64,000 nucleotides of DNA, taken from NCBI RefSeq assembly GCF_009709555.1, contig NZ_WJBG01000111.1:124001-188000 (forward strand), written 5' to 3'. Below, piece by piece: positions 37,482 to 45,401 of this stretch (its first letter is position 1; each line of letters starts with the position of its first letter). This DNA comes from Streptomyces blattellae. GTDB taxonomy: Bacteria; Actinomycetota; Actinomycetes; Streptomycetales; Streptomycetaceae. Both the position numbers and the translations under genes were made by a program. The notes below the pieces were generated by a model that saw nothing but the letters and a program-made list of their open reading frames with translations, was not told where the DNA came from and did not search any database.

Positions 37482-37951
37482 TGCGGCACGCGATCCTCAC
37501 CGTGGACGGCGAACTCACCCACCACGACGGGCGCCTCGACTGGGACACCCTGGTCGGCCCCGAGGGTAAGTCGCGCGTCAACCTGCCCGGCCTCGCTGTG
37601 GCTGGCTGGGTGAACGGCGTCGGCCTGCTCTACCCGAAGCGCTACCCCCGGAACATCACCGGCTCGTGCGTGCTCGCCGCGCTCGGCGCCAACGTGCATC
37701 CGTACGCCGGACCGGTCGTCTTCACCGGCTGGAACCCGGGCAACACCCCGCTTGGCCTGCTGGAGATCGAGTCCCTGCCGAAGCCCGTTGAGACCCTCGA
37801 CATGATCCACGGCTCCGTCGTCAAGGCGCTCGCCGGAGGCACGCCCCGCGAACTCTCCCCATCGTGGGCCGAGTCCATGCGGGAGATCGCCGAGCACATC
37901 CGCACCGCGCCCACCCCCAGCATCACCATGCGGACGGTGACGCTGCGATGA
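37481..37951 (+). CDS. DUF3846-like element protein
   Basis: A 156-residue protein; the first 100 residues (AILTVDGELTHHDGRLDWDT, then YPKRYPRNITGSCVLAALGA and GPVVFTGWN) resemble the DUF3846 proteins of actinophages and plasmids. Function of that family is unknown. ATG 37481 overlaps the previous stop. Confidence 0.6.
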   Translation: MRHAILTVDGELTHHDGRLDWDTLVGPEGKSRVNLPGLAVAGWVNGVGLLYPKRYPRNITGSCVLAALGANVHPYAGPVVFTGWNPGNTPLGLLEIESLPKPVETLDMIHGSVVKALAGGTPRELSPSWAESMREIAEHIRTAPTPSITMRTVTLR

Positions 37952-38192
37952 CGACCACCCGCCCGGCGTTTACGTCATCCGCCGCCGCCGCGCACTCGGC
38001 CGCCGCGGAAGCGAAGGCAGGAGAGGAGCACGCCTGTTCCTCTGCTCCGACTACCCCGCCTGCGCCGGGCGGGTCCCACCCCACCCGCCACGCGTCAACG
38101 CCACCTGCCGCCGGAATCTGCACGGCGCCAGGAGCCAAGGCCGAAGAGGAGCCGAACGCTGTTCCGGCTTCGAAGACCCGGCCTGCGCGTGA
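37948..38192 (+). pseudogene. Small Cys-containing element gene with an apparent one-base frameshift
   Basis: ATG 37948 overlaps the previous stop. Read straight through, the frame gives a 107-residue Ala/Pro/Thr-rich sequence that runs across a strong hairpin almost to the next gene. One added base near 37963-37966 (CCGG to CCGGG) would give MTTTRPGVYVIRRRR..., then LFLCSDYPACAGRV and CSGFEDPACA ending at TGA 38190-38192, just before the hairpin. The shifted frame looks far more like protein. Either the gene is frameshifted or the sequence has an error in a G run. Confidence 0.5.
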
Positions 38193-38202
38193 CGGGCACC
38201 CC

Positions 38203-38240
38203 GCCGGGCGGGAGGCCTTTCCCCCCGCCTCCCGCCCGGC
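38203..38240 (+). terminator. Strong hairpin upstream of the Sak4-like gene
   Basis: GCCGGGCGGGAGGC (38203-38216) pairs perfectly over 14 bp with GCCTCCCGCCCGGC (38227-38240), 10-nt loop. It lies 28 bp before ATG 38268 and may attenuate or terminate transcription between early modules. Confidence 0.7.
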
Positions 38241-38267
38241 CACCACCCGCCCCGCCTTGGAGTCCCG

Positions 38268-39197
38268 ATGAGCACCCCCGAGCTGAAGACCCGCCAGCCC
38301 AGCGGCAAACCGTCCTGGCCGATGATCCTGCTGGCCGGATGCGAAAAGGCGGGCAAGACCTGGTCGGCCGCCGAGTTCTCCGCCAGCGACCTCGTCGACC
38401 GCACCTTCTGGATCGAGGTCGGCGAAGGCTCCGCCGATCTGTACGGCGCGCTGCCCGGCGCCCGCTACGAAATCGTCGAGCACGACGGCTCGTTCCAGCA
38501 GATCGGCTACATGACCCGGCTGGCCACCCAGCAGCCCGCCGAAGGCAAACCCCACGCGCTGGTCGTCGACGCGATGACCGCGGTGTGGGACATGCTCGGC
38601 GACGAGCAGCAGATCATCGCCAACCAGCGGGCCGCCAGCAAGGGCCGCGGCAGCTCCGGCGACGCCACGATCACGATGGACCAGCGGAACGCCGCGAAGA
38701 AGCGGTGGGGCCGCCTGCTGGAAGTCCTGCGCCAGCACAACGGGCCCGTCATCCTCATCGCCCGCCTGGAGCAGGTCGCTGTCGTCGGGCCCGATGGCAG
38801 GCCGACCACGGACAAGACATGGAAGATCCGCTCCGAGAAGAACCTGCCCTTCGAGGTCGACGCCATCGTCGAGATGCCGCGCCCCCGCGAGGCGTACCTG
38901 ACCGGCGTCCGTTCCGTACGCCTCCAGATCCCGCCGGGCGCCCACGTCCCCTACCCGGACTTCACCGTCGAGCGCCTGCTGCGCGACATGGGCTTCGGCG
39001 AACTGGAGACGGCGCCCCGCGCGTACGCCACGCCGGACGCGGAGGCGTACGCGGCTTCGCTGGCCGGGCCTGAGCATGAGCGGCTGCGCCAGGACGTCCA
39101 CGCCTCCGGTCAGCCTGTGCAGCGGAACCGGCCGAAGCAGCCGCAGACCGACGAATGGTCCACGCAAGACGCCACCGGGGCCGGTGAGTCGGAGTGA
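38268..39197 (+). CDS. Sak4-like RecA-fold ATPase (phage recombination)
   Basis: A 309-residue P-loop ATPase with Walker A GCEKAGKT (24-31), Walker B-like HALVVDAMTAVWD and a later RLEQVAVVGPDG strand. This matches the phage AAA_24/Sak4 group of single-strand annealing and recombination ATPases. It precedes a resolvase-like gene, as in many phage recombination modules. The C-terminal 50 residues are polar. The stop overlaps the start (GTGA) of the next gene. Confidence 0.78.
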   Translation: MSTPELKTRQPSGKPSWPMILLAGCEKAGKTWSAAEFSASDLVDRTFWIEVGEGSADLYGALPGARYEIVEHDGSFQQIGYMTRLATQQPAEGKPHALVVDAMTAVWDMLGDEQQIIANQRAASKGRGSSGDATITMDQRNAAKKRWGRLLEVLRQHNGPVILIARLEQVAVVGPDGRPTTDKTWKIRSEKNLPFEVDAIVEMPRPREAYLTGVRSVRLQIPPGAHVPYPDFTVERLLRDMGFGELETAPRAYATPDAEAYAASLAGPEHERLRQDVHASGQPVQRNRPKQPQTDEWSTQDATGAGESE

Positions 39198-39709
39198 CCG
39201 CGCCCCGAGTGATCGGCCTGGACAGTGTCTCAGCACGCTTCTGGCCCAAGGTGACCGGCGGCGACTTCGCGACTTGCTGGGAGTGGAGCGCCGCGCGGAA
39301 CGAGCGGGGCTACGGCCGCTTCAGCGTGGGCGGCCGCCAGGGCCGGATGGTAGAAGCCCACCGCGTTGCCTACGAGTTGATGGTCGGCGAGATCCCTACC
39401 GGGCTTGAGCTGGATCACACCTGCCGCAACCCATCGTGTGTGAACCCTTGGCACCTGGACCCGGTCCCGCACCGCGTCAACTCCCAGCGCAGCACGGCTG
39501 GACGGGTCAACGCAGCACGTCAACGGGCCGTCACGCACTGCCCGGCGGGGCACCCGTACGACGACGAAAACACGGCCTACCGGAAGGACGGCCGTCGGCG
39601 GTGCAAGGCATGCGGCCGTGATGCTGCGCGCCGTCGATACGAAGCCGATCCGGAGCAGCACCGTGAGGCCGCGCGACGGTACCGCGCCCGGAAGAAGGTG
39701 GCGCGATGA
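39194..39709 (+). CDS. HNH endonuclease 1, carrying a resolvase N-terminus
   Basis: A 171-residue protein with the HNH core LELDHTCRNPSCVNPWHLDP preceded by AHRVAYEL, and a second Cys pair region (HCPAGHPYDDE; CKACG) with a basic C-terminal helix. Its first residues, PRVIGLDSVS, do not belong to HNH proteins; they match the start of the following RuvC-like resolvase (PRVLGLDLSI). The GTG start overlapping the ATPase stop is therefore probably the original start of an older resolvase gene. The HNH reading frame is now fused behind it. Likely a homing-type nuclease. Confidence 0.88.
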   Translation: MTAPRVIGLDSVSARFWPKVTGGDFATCWEWSAARNERGYGRFSVGGRQGRMVEAHRVAYELMVGEIPTGLELDHTCRNPSCVNPWHLDPVPHRVNSQRSTAGRVNAARQRAVTHCPAGHPYDDENTAYRKDGRRRCKACGRDAARRRYEADPEQHREAARRYRARKKVAR

Positions 39710-40242
39710 CGCTTCCACGAGTGCTGGGATTGGATCTCTCGATCACCGCGCCTGGCATCTGTCTCCCGGACGGCACTACACGCACGATCAAGACGAACCC
39801 GAAGGACGGCGACCGGCGCCTTCAGCAGATCGTCCGCGAGGTCGGCATCGCCATGGGCGAGCGTGAGTTCGCTAACGACTGCGATCTGGTGGTCATGGAG
39901 GAAGCCCCACCTGGTCTCAAGGGGCCCGCCATCAAGGCCATTCACATGGTGCACGGCGCCGTTCGCCTGAGCCTGATCGACTTCGGCACCCCGTACGTGG
40001 TGATCAACCCGACCACGCTCAAGGCGTACGCCACTGGCAGCACCTCGGCGGACAAGACCGCCATGGCCATGGCCGCCTTCAAGCGCACCGGCCGCGAATT
40101 CGCCGACGATAATCAGTGCGACGCGTTCTGGCTACGTGCCGCTGGGCTCGGCCTTCTTGGACAACCGGAGTTCCAGCTTCCTGTGGCTCAACGCGATCGC
40201 CTGGCCAAGGTGGCACTCCCCGAGGGGGTGCGCCGTGGGTAA
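39706..40242 (+). CDS. RuvC-like Holliday junction resolvase
   Basis: A 178-residue RNase H-fold protein with the acidic residues expected for RuvC-like resolvases: Asp10 in GLDLS, Glu65/Glu66 in VVMEEAPPG and Asp139 in DNQCDAFWL, plus a Lys at 117 region (SADKTAMAMAA). It would resolve branched phage DNA. Its codon use has more A/T at third positions than the ATPase gene upstream. The last part, GQPEFQLPVAQRDRLAK, is repeated with changes in the 34-codon frame at 40675-40779. Confidence 0.82.
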   Translation: MTLPRVLGLDLSITAPGICLPDGTTRTIKTNPKDGDRRLQQIVREVGIAMGEREFANDCDLVVMEEAPPGLKGPAIKAIHMVHGAVRLSLIDFGTPYVVINPTTLKAYATGSTSADKTAMAMAAFKRTGREFADDNQCDAFWLRAAGLGLLGQPEFQLPVAQRDRLAKVALPEGVRRG

Positions 40243-40678
40243 TCGGCTCTCTCTGCGCGAACGCTTCGAAGCCAAGGTGACCGGGGGCGAGCCCAGCGAA
40301 TGCTGGCCCATCCGCGGCTATTCGCAACGCAGCGGGCATCGACAGTTCTGGCTAAACGGCGCCATGCGTCACGCCCACCGTGTCGCGTACGAACTGTACG
40401 TCGACCCGATCCCCGAAGGGCTGTGCGTCCTACACCGCTGCGACAACCCGCCGTGCGTGAATCCCGCCCATCTCTTCCTTGGCACCGTCGCGGACAACAA
40501 CGCAGACCGCGACGCCAAGGGGCGCGGCAAGGTGCCGCCTCCCGGATCGGGGGGCCGAAAGCGCGGGGTCATTAAGCACGGGACTCTCACGGGCTACGTC
40601 AAGCACAAGTGCCGTTGCCCTGACTGCTTCCGTGCAAACAGCGAGTACCGAGCCCGAGCGCGAAGAAGGGCGTCATGA
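40235..40678 (+). CDS. HNH endonuclease 2 with C-terminal zinc module
   Basis: Start GTG 40235 lies 8 bp inside the resolvase gene. The 147-residue protein resembles HNH endonuclease 1 in its first half (KVTGG, HAHRVAYELYVDPIPEGL) and has the HNH core CVLHRCDNPPCVNPAHLFLG (64-83). Residues 115-131 (KHGTLTGYVKHKCRCPDC) form a Cys/His module also found in the WhiB-like protein of this element. It is probably a homing-type nuclease. Its stop overlaps ATG 40675. Confidence 0.87.
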   Translation: MGNRLSLRERFEAKVTGGEPSECWPIRGYSQRSGHRQFWLNGAMRHAHRVAYELYVDPIPEGLCVLHRCDNPPCVNPAHLFLGTVADNNADRDAKGRGKVPPPGSGGRKRGVIKHGTLTGYVKHKCRCPDCFRANSEYRARARRRAS

Positions 40679-40779
40679 ACGCCGGTCTCGACTGGCTCGG
40701 CCGCCCCGAGTTCTCCCTGCCTGCCGCCCAGCGCGACCGGCTCAGCAAGGCCGCCTGGCCCGTCCCGAAAGGTGCATGA
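40675..40779 (+). pseudogene. Displaced C-terminal remnant of an older resolvase gene
   Basis: The 34-codon frame after HNH 2 encodes NAGLDWLGRPEFSLPAAQRD and ends about 14 residues later. GRPEFSLPAAQRDRLSK here matches GQPEFQLPVAQRDRLAK at the end of the intact resolvase. Its third positions are nearly all G or C, unlike the intact copy. It starts with an ATG overlapping the HNH 2 stop and ends overlapping the next ATG, so it may still be translated as a small peptide. Confidence 0.75.
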
Positions 40780-41297
40780 CCGTGCCTGTCTTGAAGTTCG
40801 ACTCGAAGGTGTCCACGTCCGCGCAGGAGGCGCTGGAGCCGCACGTTCGGCCGATCTATGACCAGCCCGGCGCGCGCCGGATGGCGATCATCGAGTTCGC
40901 GCATATGGAGCGGACCGAGCCCGCGCCCAACACGGACGGCAAGCCCTCGGTGAGGGTCCGCATCGTCGGCCTGGAGGTGCCCAACCGGGACCAGGAGGGC
41001 GCCATCCGCGAGGCGCAGCGCTACCTCCACCTCCAGCGCACCGCGCGCGGCACCTTCGACGACGAGACCGGCCAGCTGGAGCTGTCCGAGTCCACGCTGC
41101 GGCAGACCGCCGGCCTGCTCGCCAGCATCGAGACTGCGCGCCTCCGCGCCGGTCTCAGCCACTGGAGGGAGTACTGCCAGCGCCTCGTGCAGGGGCCGGA
41201 TCTGACGCTCAGCGAGGTCCGGCACGAGATGCAGGTCGTCTACGAGGGTCTGACCGCCGTCCTGGAGACCGCCCGCGACCACGGCGACGAGGGCTGA
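40776..41297 (+). CDS. Element protein, 173 residues, helical, unknown
   Basis: ATG 40776 overlaps the stop of the resolvase remnant. The N-terminal half looks like a beta-rich domain (ARRMAIIEFAHMERTEPAPN; VRVRIVGLEVPN) and the C-terminal half is helical. Position in the replication/recombination block suggests a DNA-metabolism accessory. No family recognised. Confidence 0.7.
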   Translation: MTVPVLKFDSKVSTSAQEALEPHVRPIYDQPGARRMAIIEFAHMERTEPAPNTDGKPSVRVRIVGLEVPNRDQEGAIREAQRYLHLQRTARGTFDDETGQLELSESTLRQTAGLLASIETARLRAGLSHWREYCQRLVQGPDLTLSEVRHEMQVVYEGLTAVLETARDHGDEG

Positions 41298-41300
41298 GCC

Positions 41301-41456
41301 ATGGCTGTGTTCTTCGCTGGCCTGTGCCTCGGCGGCATCTCCGGTGGCCTCACCTACGGCCTCACCACGGACGGCCACCTCGCCGGGATCTCTGCCTTCA
41401 TCGCCGCTGTCCTCACTTGGCTCGGCGTCGCCACGCTCCTGCTCTTCGACAACTGA
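41301..41456 (+). CDS. Small membrane protein, 51 residues
   Basis: ATG 41301 begins a product with two hydrophobic segments (FFAGLCLGGISGGLTYGL and ISAFIAAVLTWLGVATLLLF) joined by a short polar turn. It is likely a two-pass membrane peptide. No family recognised. Confidence 0.6.
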   Translation: MAVFFAGLCLGGISGGLTYGLTTDGHLAGISAFIAAVLTWLGVATLLLFDN

Positions 41457-41494
41457 CCGCCTATCCCACCCGGCCCTGAAGGGAGGTGACCCCC

Positions 41495-42661
41495 ATGCCT
41501 CAGCGCGTCCGTGTCCCGCTTCGTGTGATCGTCGGCTCCTACAGCGACGCCACCGTCAGCGTGTACGTGAAGATCGCCGCGTTGGATCGGCGCACGACCG
41601 GCTGCGAGGCAGGGGTCAGCTACCTCGCGGGGCTGGTGAGCCTGGCGCGCTCCACCGTCGAACGCGCGCTGACCGAACTGATGCGGCCGGACCCGTGCGA
41701 CGACGTGGTGGAGCTGACGAGCCAGCGGCGCACGCGCCAGGGTGGCGACGGGTGGACGGCGGTGCGCCGGATCCGCGCCACCAATCCTCAGCGTGAGCAC
41801 GGGGCTTGGGTGCCGTCGCGCGCCGCCGAGTCGCTCAGCCCGCGCCAGCTCAGGGCGCTCGCCGCCCTGTCGTACGCCACCGCGACAGGGGCGCACGTCA
41901 CCCTCGCCGAGCTGGCGCGCGTGCTGCGCCACCGCTCCGGCAAGAAGGCCGGCGAATCGCTCGATGTCCGGTCGGTGCGGCGCATCCTGCGGGAGCTGGA
42001 GCGGCTCGGCTGGATCACCGTCGAGCGGCGCGCGGGATACCGGGGCCGCCACCTCTACACCGTCCACGACGAGCCGGTGCAGGCCGCGCTGACTGCGGAC
42101 TCTGGAGAGGGATCGGGTGGGGATCTTGGCGAGGGATCGCTACAAGAGGATCACCACCAGACTGACTCACCTGAAGATCCGCCCACTGCCGTCTCTTCCA
42201 TCCGCCGTAGGCGAGATCAGGTAGTAGCGCGTGGGCCTGTGGAAAACCCTCCGCTTCCCACCGCGTTCGCCCGTCCGTACGCGGGGCCGCAGCTGAGTCT
42301 CGCTCCGCGGATCTGGCGAGTCCTCGAACCGGTGCAGCCCCTGCTGCCCGGCCTGTCGCCGTACGTGGTGCGCGCGGTGGCGCGGGAGATCGGCCACCAG
42401 CTCGACGCGGGCACGGACAGCGAAGTGCTCCGCGCCAGGCTGCAGTTCCGCTTCGCGTCCACCGAGACCATCCGCGACCCGGGCCGGTGGCTGCTCGGCG
42501 CCGCACTGCTCCCACCGAAGCCCCGCCCCTCCGGCTGCGGGCTCGCCGACTGCCACGGCGGCGTCATGCGGTTCACCGGCGCCCCGTGCAAGGCCTGCGC
42601 CGAACTCGCCGACATCCACCCGCCGTATCCGCCTGCCGAACTGCTGGGGAGGCCGGGATGA
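41495..42661 (+). CDS. HTH protein, probable replication initiator/replisome organiser
   Basis: A protein of about 388 residues with winged-helix segments in the N-terminal half (GVSYLAGLVSLARSTVERAL and LTLAELARVL-like residues followed by DVRSVRRILRELERLGWITV), a linker, and a C-terminal domain ending in a four-Cys zinc site (CGLADC ... CKAC). This layout is common in actinophage and plasmid replication proteins. ATG 41495 with GGGAGG upstream is preferred over GTG 41486. It lies directly after the recombination block. Confidence 0.65.
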   Translation: MPQRVRVPLRVIVGSYSDATVSVYVKIAALDRRTTGCEAGVSYLAGLVSLARSTVERALTELMRPDPCDDVVELTSQRRTRQGGDGWTAVRRIRATNPQREHGAWVPSRAAESLSPRQLRALAALSYATATGAHVTLAELARVLRHRSGKKAGESLDVRSVRRILRELERLGWITVERRAGYRGRHLYTVHDEPVQAALTADSGEGSGGDLGEGSLQEDHHQTDSPEDPPTAVSSIRRRRDQVVARGPVENPPLPTAFARPYAGPQLSLAPRIWRVLEPVQPLLPGLSPYVVRAVAREIGHQLDAGTDSEVLRARLQFRFASTETIRDPGRWLLGAALLPPKPRPSGCGLADCHGGVMRFTGAPCKACAELADIHPPYPPAELLGRPG

Positions 42662-42963
42662 CCGACGTGCCGCAGCCTGCGACGCCGCAGCTGCTCGCCC
42701 TTGCCCAGGCCGCCCGCCCGGACTGGTCGATCGACCTGCTGCGGGACGTGCTCGCACAGATGCGCTGCCGGGAGGACGTGTCCTTCGGCCGCCTCCTGGT
42801 CGCCGTCGCCCAGCTGATCGCCGACCCCGACGCCGAACCGCCCGACCTGCTCGCCGGACTTCCCGAGCCGTGGCGCCACCGCCGGCGCCCGCCCGGACCC
42901 GAGACCGCCCACCGCGGGGCCGCCGCCGTACGCGCTGCCCTGCATCACACCGACACCGACTGA
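42658..42963 (+). CDS. Element protein, 101 residues, unknown
   Basis: ATG 42658 overlaps the stop of the replication-like gene, suggesting a linked role. The protein is helical (PQLLALAQAARPDWSIDLLR) and ends with a helix rich in Ala. No family recognised. Confidence 0.65.
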   Translation: MTDVPQPATPQLLALAQAARPDWSIDLLRDVLAQMRCREDVSFGRLLVAVAQLIADPDAEPPDLLAGLPEPWRHRRRPPGPETAHRGAAAVRAALHHTDTD

Positions 42964-42972
42964 CCGAGGGAG

Positions 42973-43398
42973 ATGATGGCGATGACCGCGACGATGCACA
43001 TCGCCCGTCGCACCACCCCGCCCGGCCCGCTCGCCAGCCTGCGCGAGAGCTGGGCTGCCTTCCGGCTGCGCCACAGCCGCCGCGTGCAGACGGCGTACTT
43101 CCAGCGGCTGCACGATGCGCTGCCCCTGGATGACCCGGACCGCCACGACCTGGAAGACCCGGCCGTCGAGCACGCCTTCGCCCGGCTCGCCGCCGACCAC
43201 CCCGACACGGTCACCCCCGCCGACGGCGGCCAGGCCGCGCGCGACACCGACCGCGAGCAGCTGCTGCTCGCCGTGTGCGACGCGTGGTTCCGCGACATCC
43301 ACGGCCCCGAGCACCGCTGGGACCCGCGCACCGTCGCCACCCACGGGCGGCTGATGGCCGACGTCCGCGGCTGCTTCCACCCCGGCGGTGCGGCATGA
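42973..43398 (+). CDS. Element protein, up to 141 residues, unknown
   Basis: GAGGGAG at 42965-42971 is too close to ATG 42973 but well placed for ATG 42982, so the true protein may be three residues shorter. It is helical with a basic patch (LRESWAAFRLRHSRRVQTAY). The stop overlaps the next ATG. No family recognised. Confidence 0.65.
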   Translation: MMAMTATMHIARRTTPPGPLASLRESWAAFRLRHSRRVQTAYFQRLHDALPLDDPDRHDLEDPAVEHAFARLAADHPDTVTPADGGQAARDTDREQLLLAVCDAWFRDIHGPEHRWDPRTVATHGRLMADVRGCFHPGGAA

Positions 43399-43730
43399 GC
43401 GCCGCGGCTAAGGAGTTCCAGGCCAGCGCCGCCACACGGTCCGCGCTGGACGAACGGCTGTACATCCTGTGCGGCCGCCTCGTGAAAGAGGTCCGCATCA
43501 CCCGCGTCCGCTGGCCGCAGGGCAAGCGCTGGGTGGCCTTGGTGATCGGTCTCAACGGGCGGGAAGTGCCTCTGCACGACGGCGGCCTGCACCACCAGGC
43601 GGCGATCATCCTGCGCGACGCCTTCCCGCACGCCGACTGGTCCCGCGCGCAGGACTACGACGTCGCCACCGGTGTCCTGCGGGAGCACGTCGTAGCGCTG
43701 CCCGCCTGCCTGAGCGGTGACAAGCCGTGA
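43395..43730 (+). CDS. Element protein, 111 residues, unknown
   Basis: Start ATG 43395 overlaps the previous stop. The segment RITRVRWPQGKRWVALVIGL looks like beta strands. The stop overlaps the next GTG. No family recognised. Confidence 0.65.
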   Translation: MSAAAKEFQASAATRSALDERLYILCGRLVKEVRITRVRWPQGKRWVALVIGLNGREVPLHDGGLHHQAAIILRDAFPHADWSRAQDYDVATGVLREHVVALPACLSGDKP

Positions 43731-43984
43731 GCCGCGCCCAGGCCCTGCCGCGGGCCGACCATCAGCACGCCGCCGACCAGGCCCGGCAGATGCCCGGACA
43801 GTGGGTGCTCGCCGGAACGTACGCGAGCAGGGCGACCGCCGTGTCCGCAGCTCTCCAGGTCCGCACCGGCGAGCGCCTGCCTGCCTACCGGCCCGCCGGG
43901 GCGTTCGAGGCACGCACCGAACTCACCCAGGACGGCGCCGACTTGTGGGTCCGCTACGTCACCCCGAGCGAAGGAGCGGCGTGA
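43727..43984 (+). CDS. Free-standing RPAGAF-module protein, 85 residues
   Basis: Start GTG 43727 overlaps the previous stop. Almost the whole protein (QWVLAGTYASRATAVSAALQ, RTGERLPAYRPAGAFEAR, DLWVRY) aligns with the C-terminal module of the LuxR-type protein at 36484-37155. It looks like a small alpha/beta domain with no catalytic residues visible. Function unknown. Its stop overlaps the DUF5131 start. Confidence 0.7.
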   Translation: MSRAQALPRADHQHAADQARQMPGQWVLAGTYASRATAVSAALQVRTGERLPAYRPAGAFEARTELTQDGADLWVRYVTPSEGAA

Positions 43985-45156
43985 GCACCAACACGAAGAT
44001 CGAATGGGCCGACAAGACGTGGTCGCCCATCATCGGCTGCGACCGGGTATCGCCCGGCTGCGACAACTGCTACGCGATCAACACCGCGCGAATCCGGGAG
44101 AGCAACCCACACTCGAAGATCGCTGCCGCCTTCGCGGGGACCACCGAGCGCAACGAGGACGGGATCGACTGGACCGGCAAGGTCAACTTGCTCGGCGACC
44201 GTCTCGATCAGCCGCTCCACTGGAAGAAGCCCGCCAAGATCTTCGTGAACAGCATGTCCGACCTGTTCCACGACGCGGTGCCCGACGACTTCATCGTCGC
44301 CGTCTTCGCCCGTATGTGGTGGAGCCCGCAGCACACCTTTCAGGTCCTCACCAAGCGGCACGGCCGCATGCGGTCGCTCGTACCACGCATCGAGCAGTGC
44401 CTTCGCAAGATGGGGCACGACCTGGAACTGGTGCACGTTCCGACGCCGCTCCGCTGGCCGTTGCCGAACGTGTGGCTGGGCGTCAGCGTGGAGAGCCAGC
44501 AGTGGGCCGACATCCGTATCCCGGCGCTGCTGGACACCCCGGCGGCCGTCAGGTTCCTGTCCTGCGAGCCGCTGCTCGGGCCGGTCGACCTGACCAGGAT
44601 CGCGGCGGGTAGCAAGCAGCAGCCGGAGATGGTGTACGACGCCCTCAATCAGCGATACGGCGTGCCTGGCCGGTGGCAGGCGATGTCTTCGGCCCGCGTC
44701 GACTGGGTCATCGTCGGCGGGGAGTCGGGGCGCCGTGCGCGCCCCATGCACCCGGACTGGGCTCGGTCCGTCCGAGATCAGTGCGGCGCGGCTGATGTGC
44801 CGTTCTTCCTGAAACAGCACGGGGAGTGGCAGCCGCTCGGACCGCTGTACGGCGACCTTGAGGACACCGACGACGGCCACATGGAGGCCATTCACCTGGA
44901 GGCCGTCGAGGGCAAGCGGGTCATCCAGCTGGAGTCCAGCGGCTACATCGCCGAAGGACACCAGCCGGGCGACTCCCGGACCTGGCTGATGGCCCGCGTC
45001 GGCAAAGGCGCGGCGGGGCGCGAGCTGGACGGCCGCACCCACGACGCGTTCCCCCGCGACGACTACCGCGACTCGATCACCTCCGGCCTGACCGAGGACT
45101 TCGAAGCCTTTTCCCGCCGCCTCGACGCGGCCACCGACACCGCCCGGAGGGGCTGA
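43981..45156 (+). CDS. DUF5131 (phage Gp37/Gp68) radical-SAM-like protein
   Basis: A 391-residue protein beginning TKIEWADKTWSPIIGCDRVS and carrying Cys20, Cys27 and Cys30 in a GC-x6-C-x2-CYA arrangement that fits an iron-sulfur site. NSMSDLFHDAVP, VLTKRH, WLGVSVE and VIVGGESG are the further hallmarks of the DUF5131/Gp37-Gp68 phage family. The family is related to radical-SAM proteins of the spore photoproduct lyase type; its reaction is not established. Start GTG 43981 overlaps the previous stop. It ends overlapping the next gene by one base. Confidence 0.88.
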   Translation: MSTNTKIEWADKTWSPIIGCDRVSPGCDNCYAINTARIRESNPHSKIAAAFAGTTERNEDGIDWTGKVNLLGDRLDQPLHWKKPAKIFVNSMSDLFHDAVPDDFIVAVFARMWWSPQHTFQVLTKRHGRMRSLVPRIEQCLRKMGHDLELVHVPTPLRWPLPNVWLGVSVESQQWADIRIPALLDTPAAVRFLSCEPLLGPVDLTRIAAGSKQQPEMVYDALNQRYGVPGRWQAMSSARVDWVIVGGESGRRARPMHPDWARSVRDQCGAADVPFFLKQHGEWQPLGPLYGDLEDTDDGHMEAIHLEAVEGKRVIQLESSGYIAEGHQPGDSRTWLMARVGKGAAGRELDGRTHDAFPRDDYRDSITSGLTEDFEAFSRRLDAATDTARRG

Positions 45157-45401
45157 TGCTGAACCTCACCAAGACCGTGCAGGGCGTGCGGGAACGCCGC
45201 CTGGAAGCGGAGAACCGCAAGCTGCGTGAGCAGGTGGCCCTGCTCACCGGCCGGCTGGCCGACCTTCAGTCCGCCAACGAGCGTATGTACGCGGACGATC
45301 ACGACGCCACCGGCGGCCCCGGCTTCGACCCGGGCCAGCCGTTCGGCAGCGAGCCGAAGCGCAAGCTCGGCACGCTGTGGCTGAAGGGCGGCACCAAGTG
45401 A
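45156..45401 (+). CDS. Coiled-coil element protein, 81 residues
   Basis: The first 45 residues form a heptad-rich helix (RRLEAENRKLREQVALLTGR), the rest is Gly/Pro-rich. Start ATG 45156 and stop both overlap neighbours. It may pair with the next coiled-coil protein. Function unknown. Confidence 0.7.
   Translation: MLNLTKTVQGVRERRLEAENRKLREQVALLTGRLADLQSANERMYADDHDATGGPGFDPGQPFGSEPKRKLGTLWLKGGTK

Noticed and set aside
37951..38271. 107-residue Ala/Pro/Thr-rich protein read straight through
   Set aside because: It crosses a 14-bp perfect hairpin and looks like an off-frame translation; the shifted frame ending at 38192 is more protein-like.
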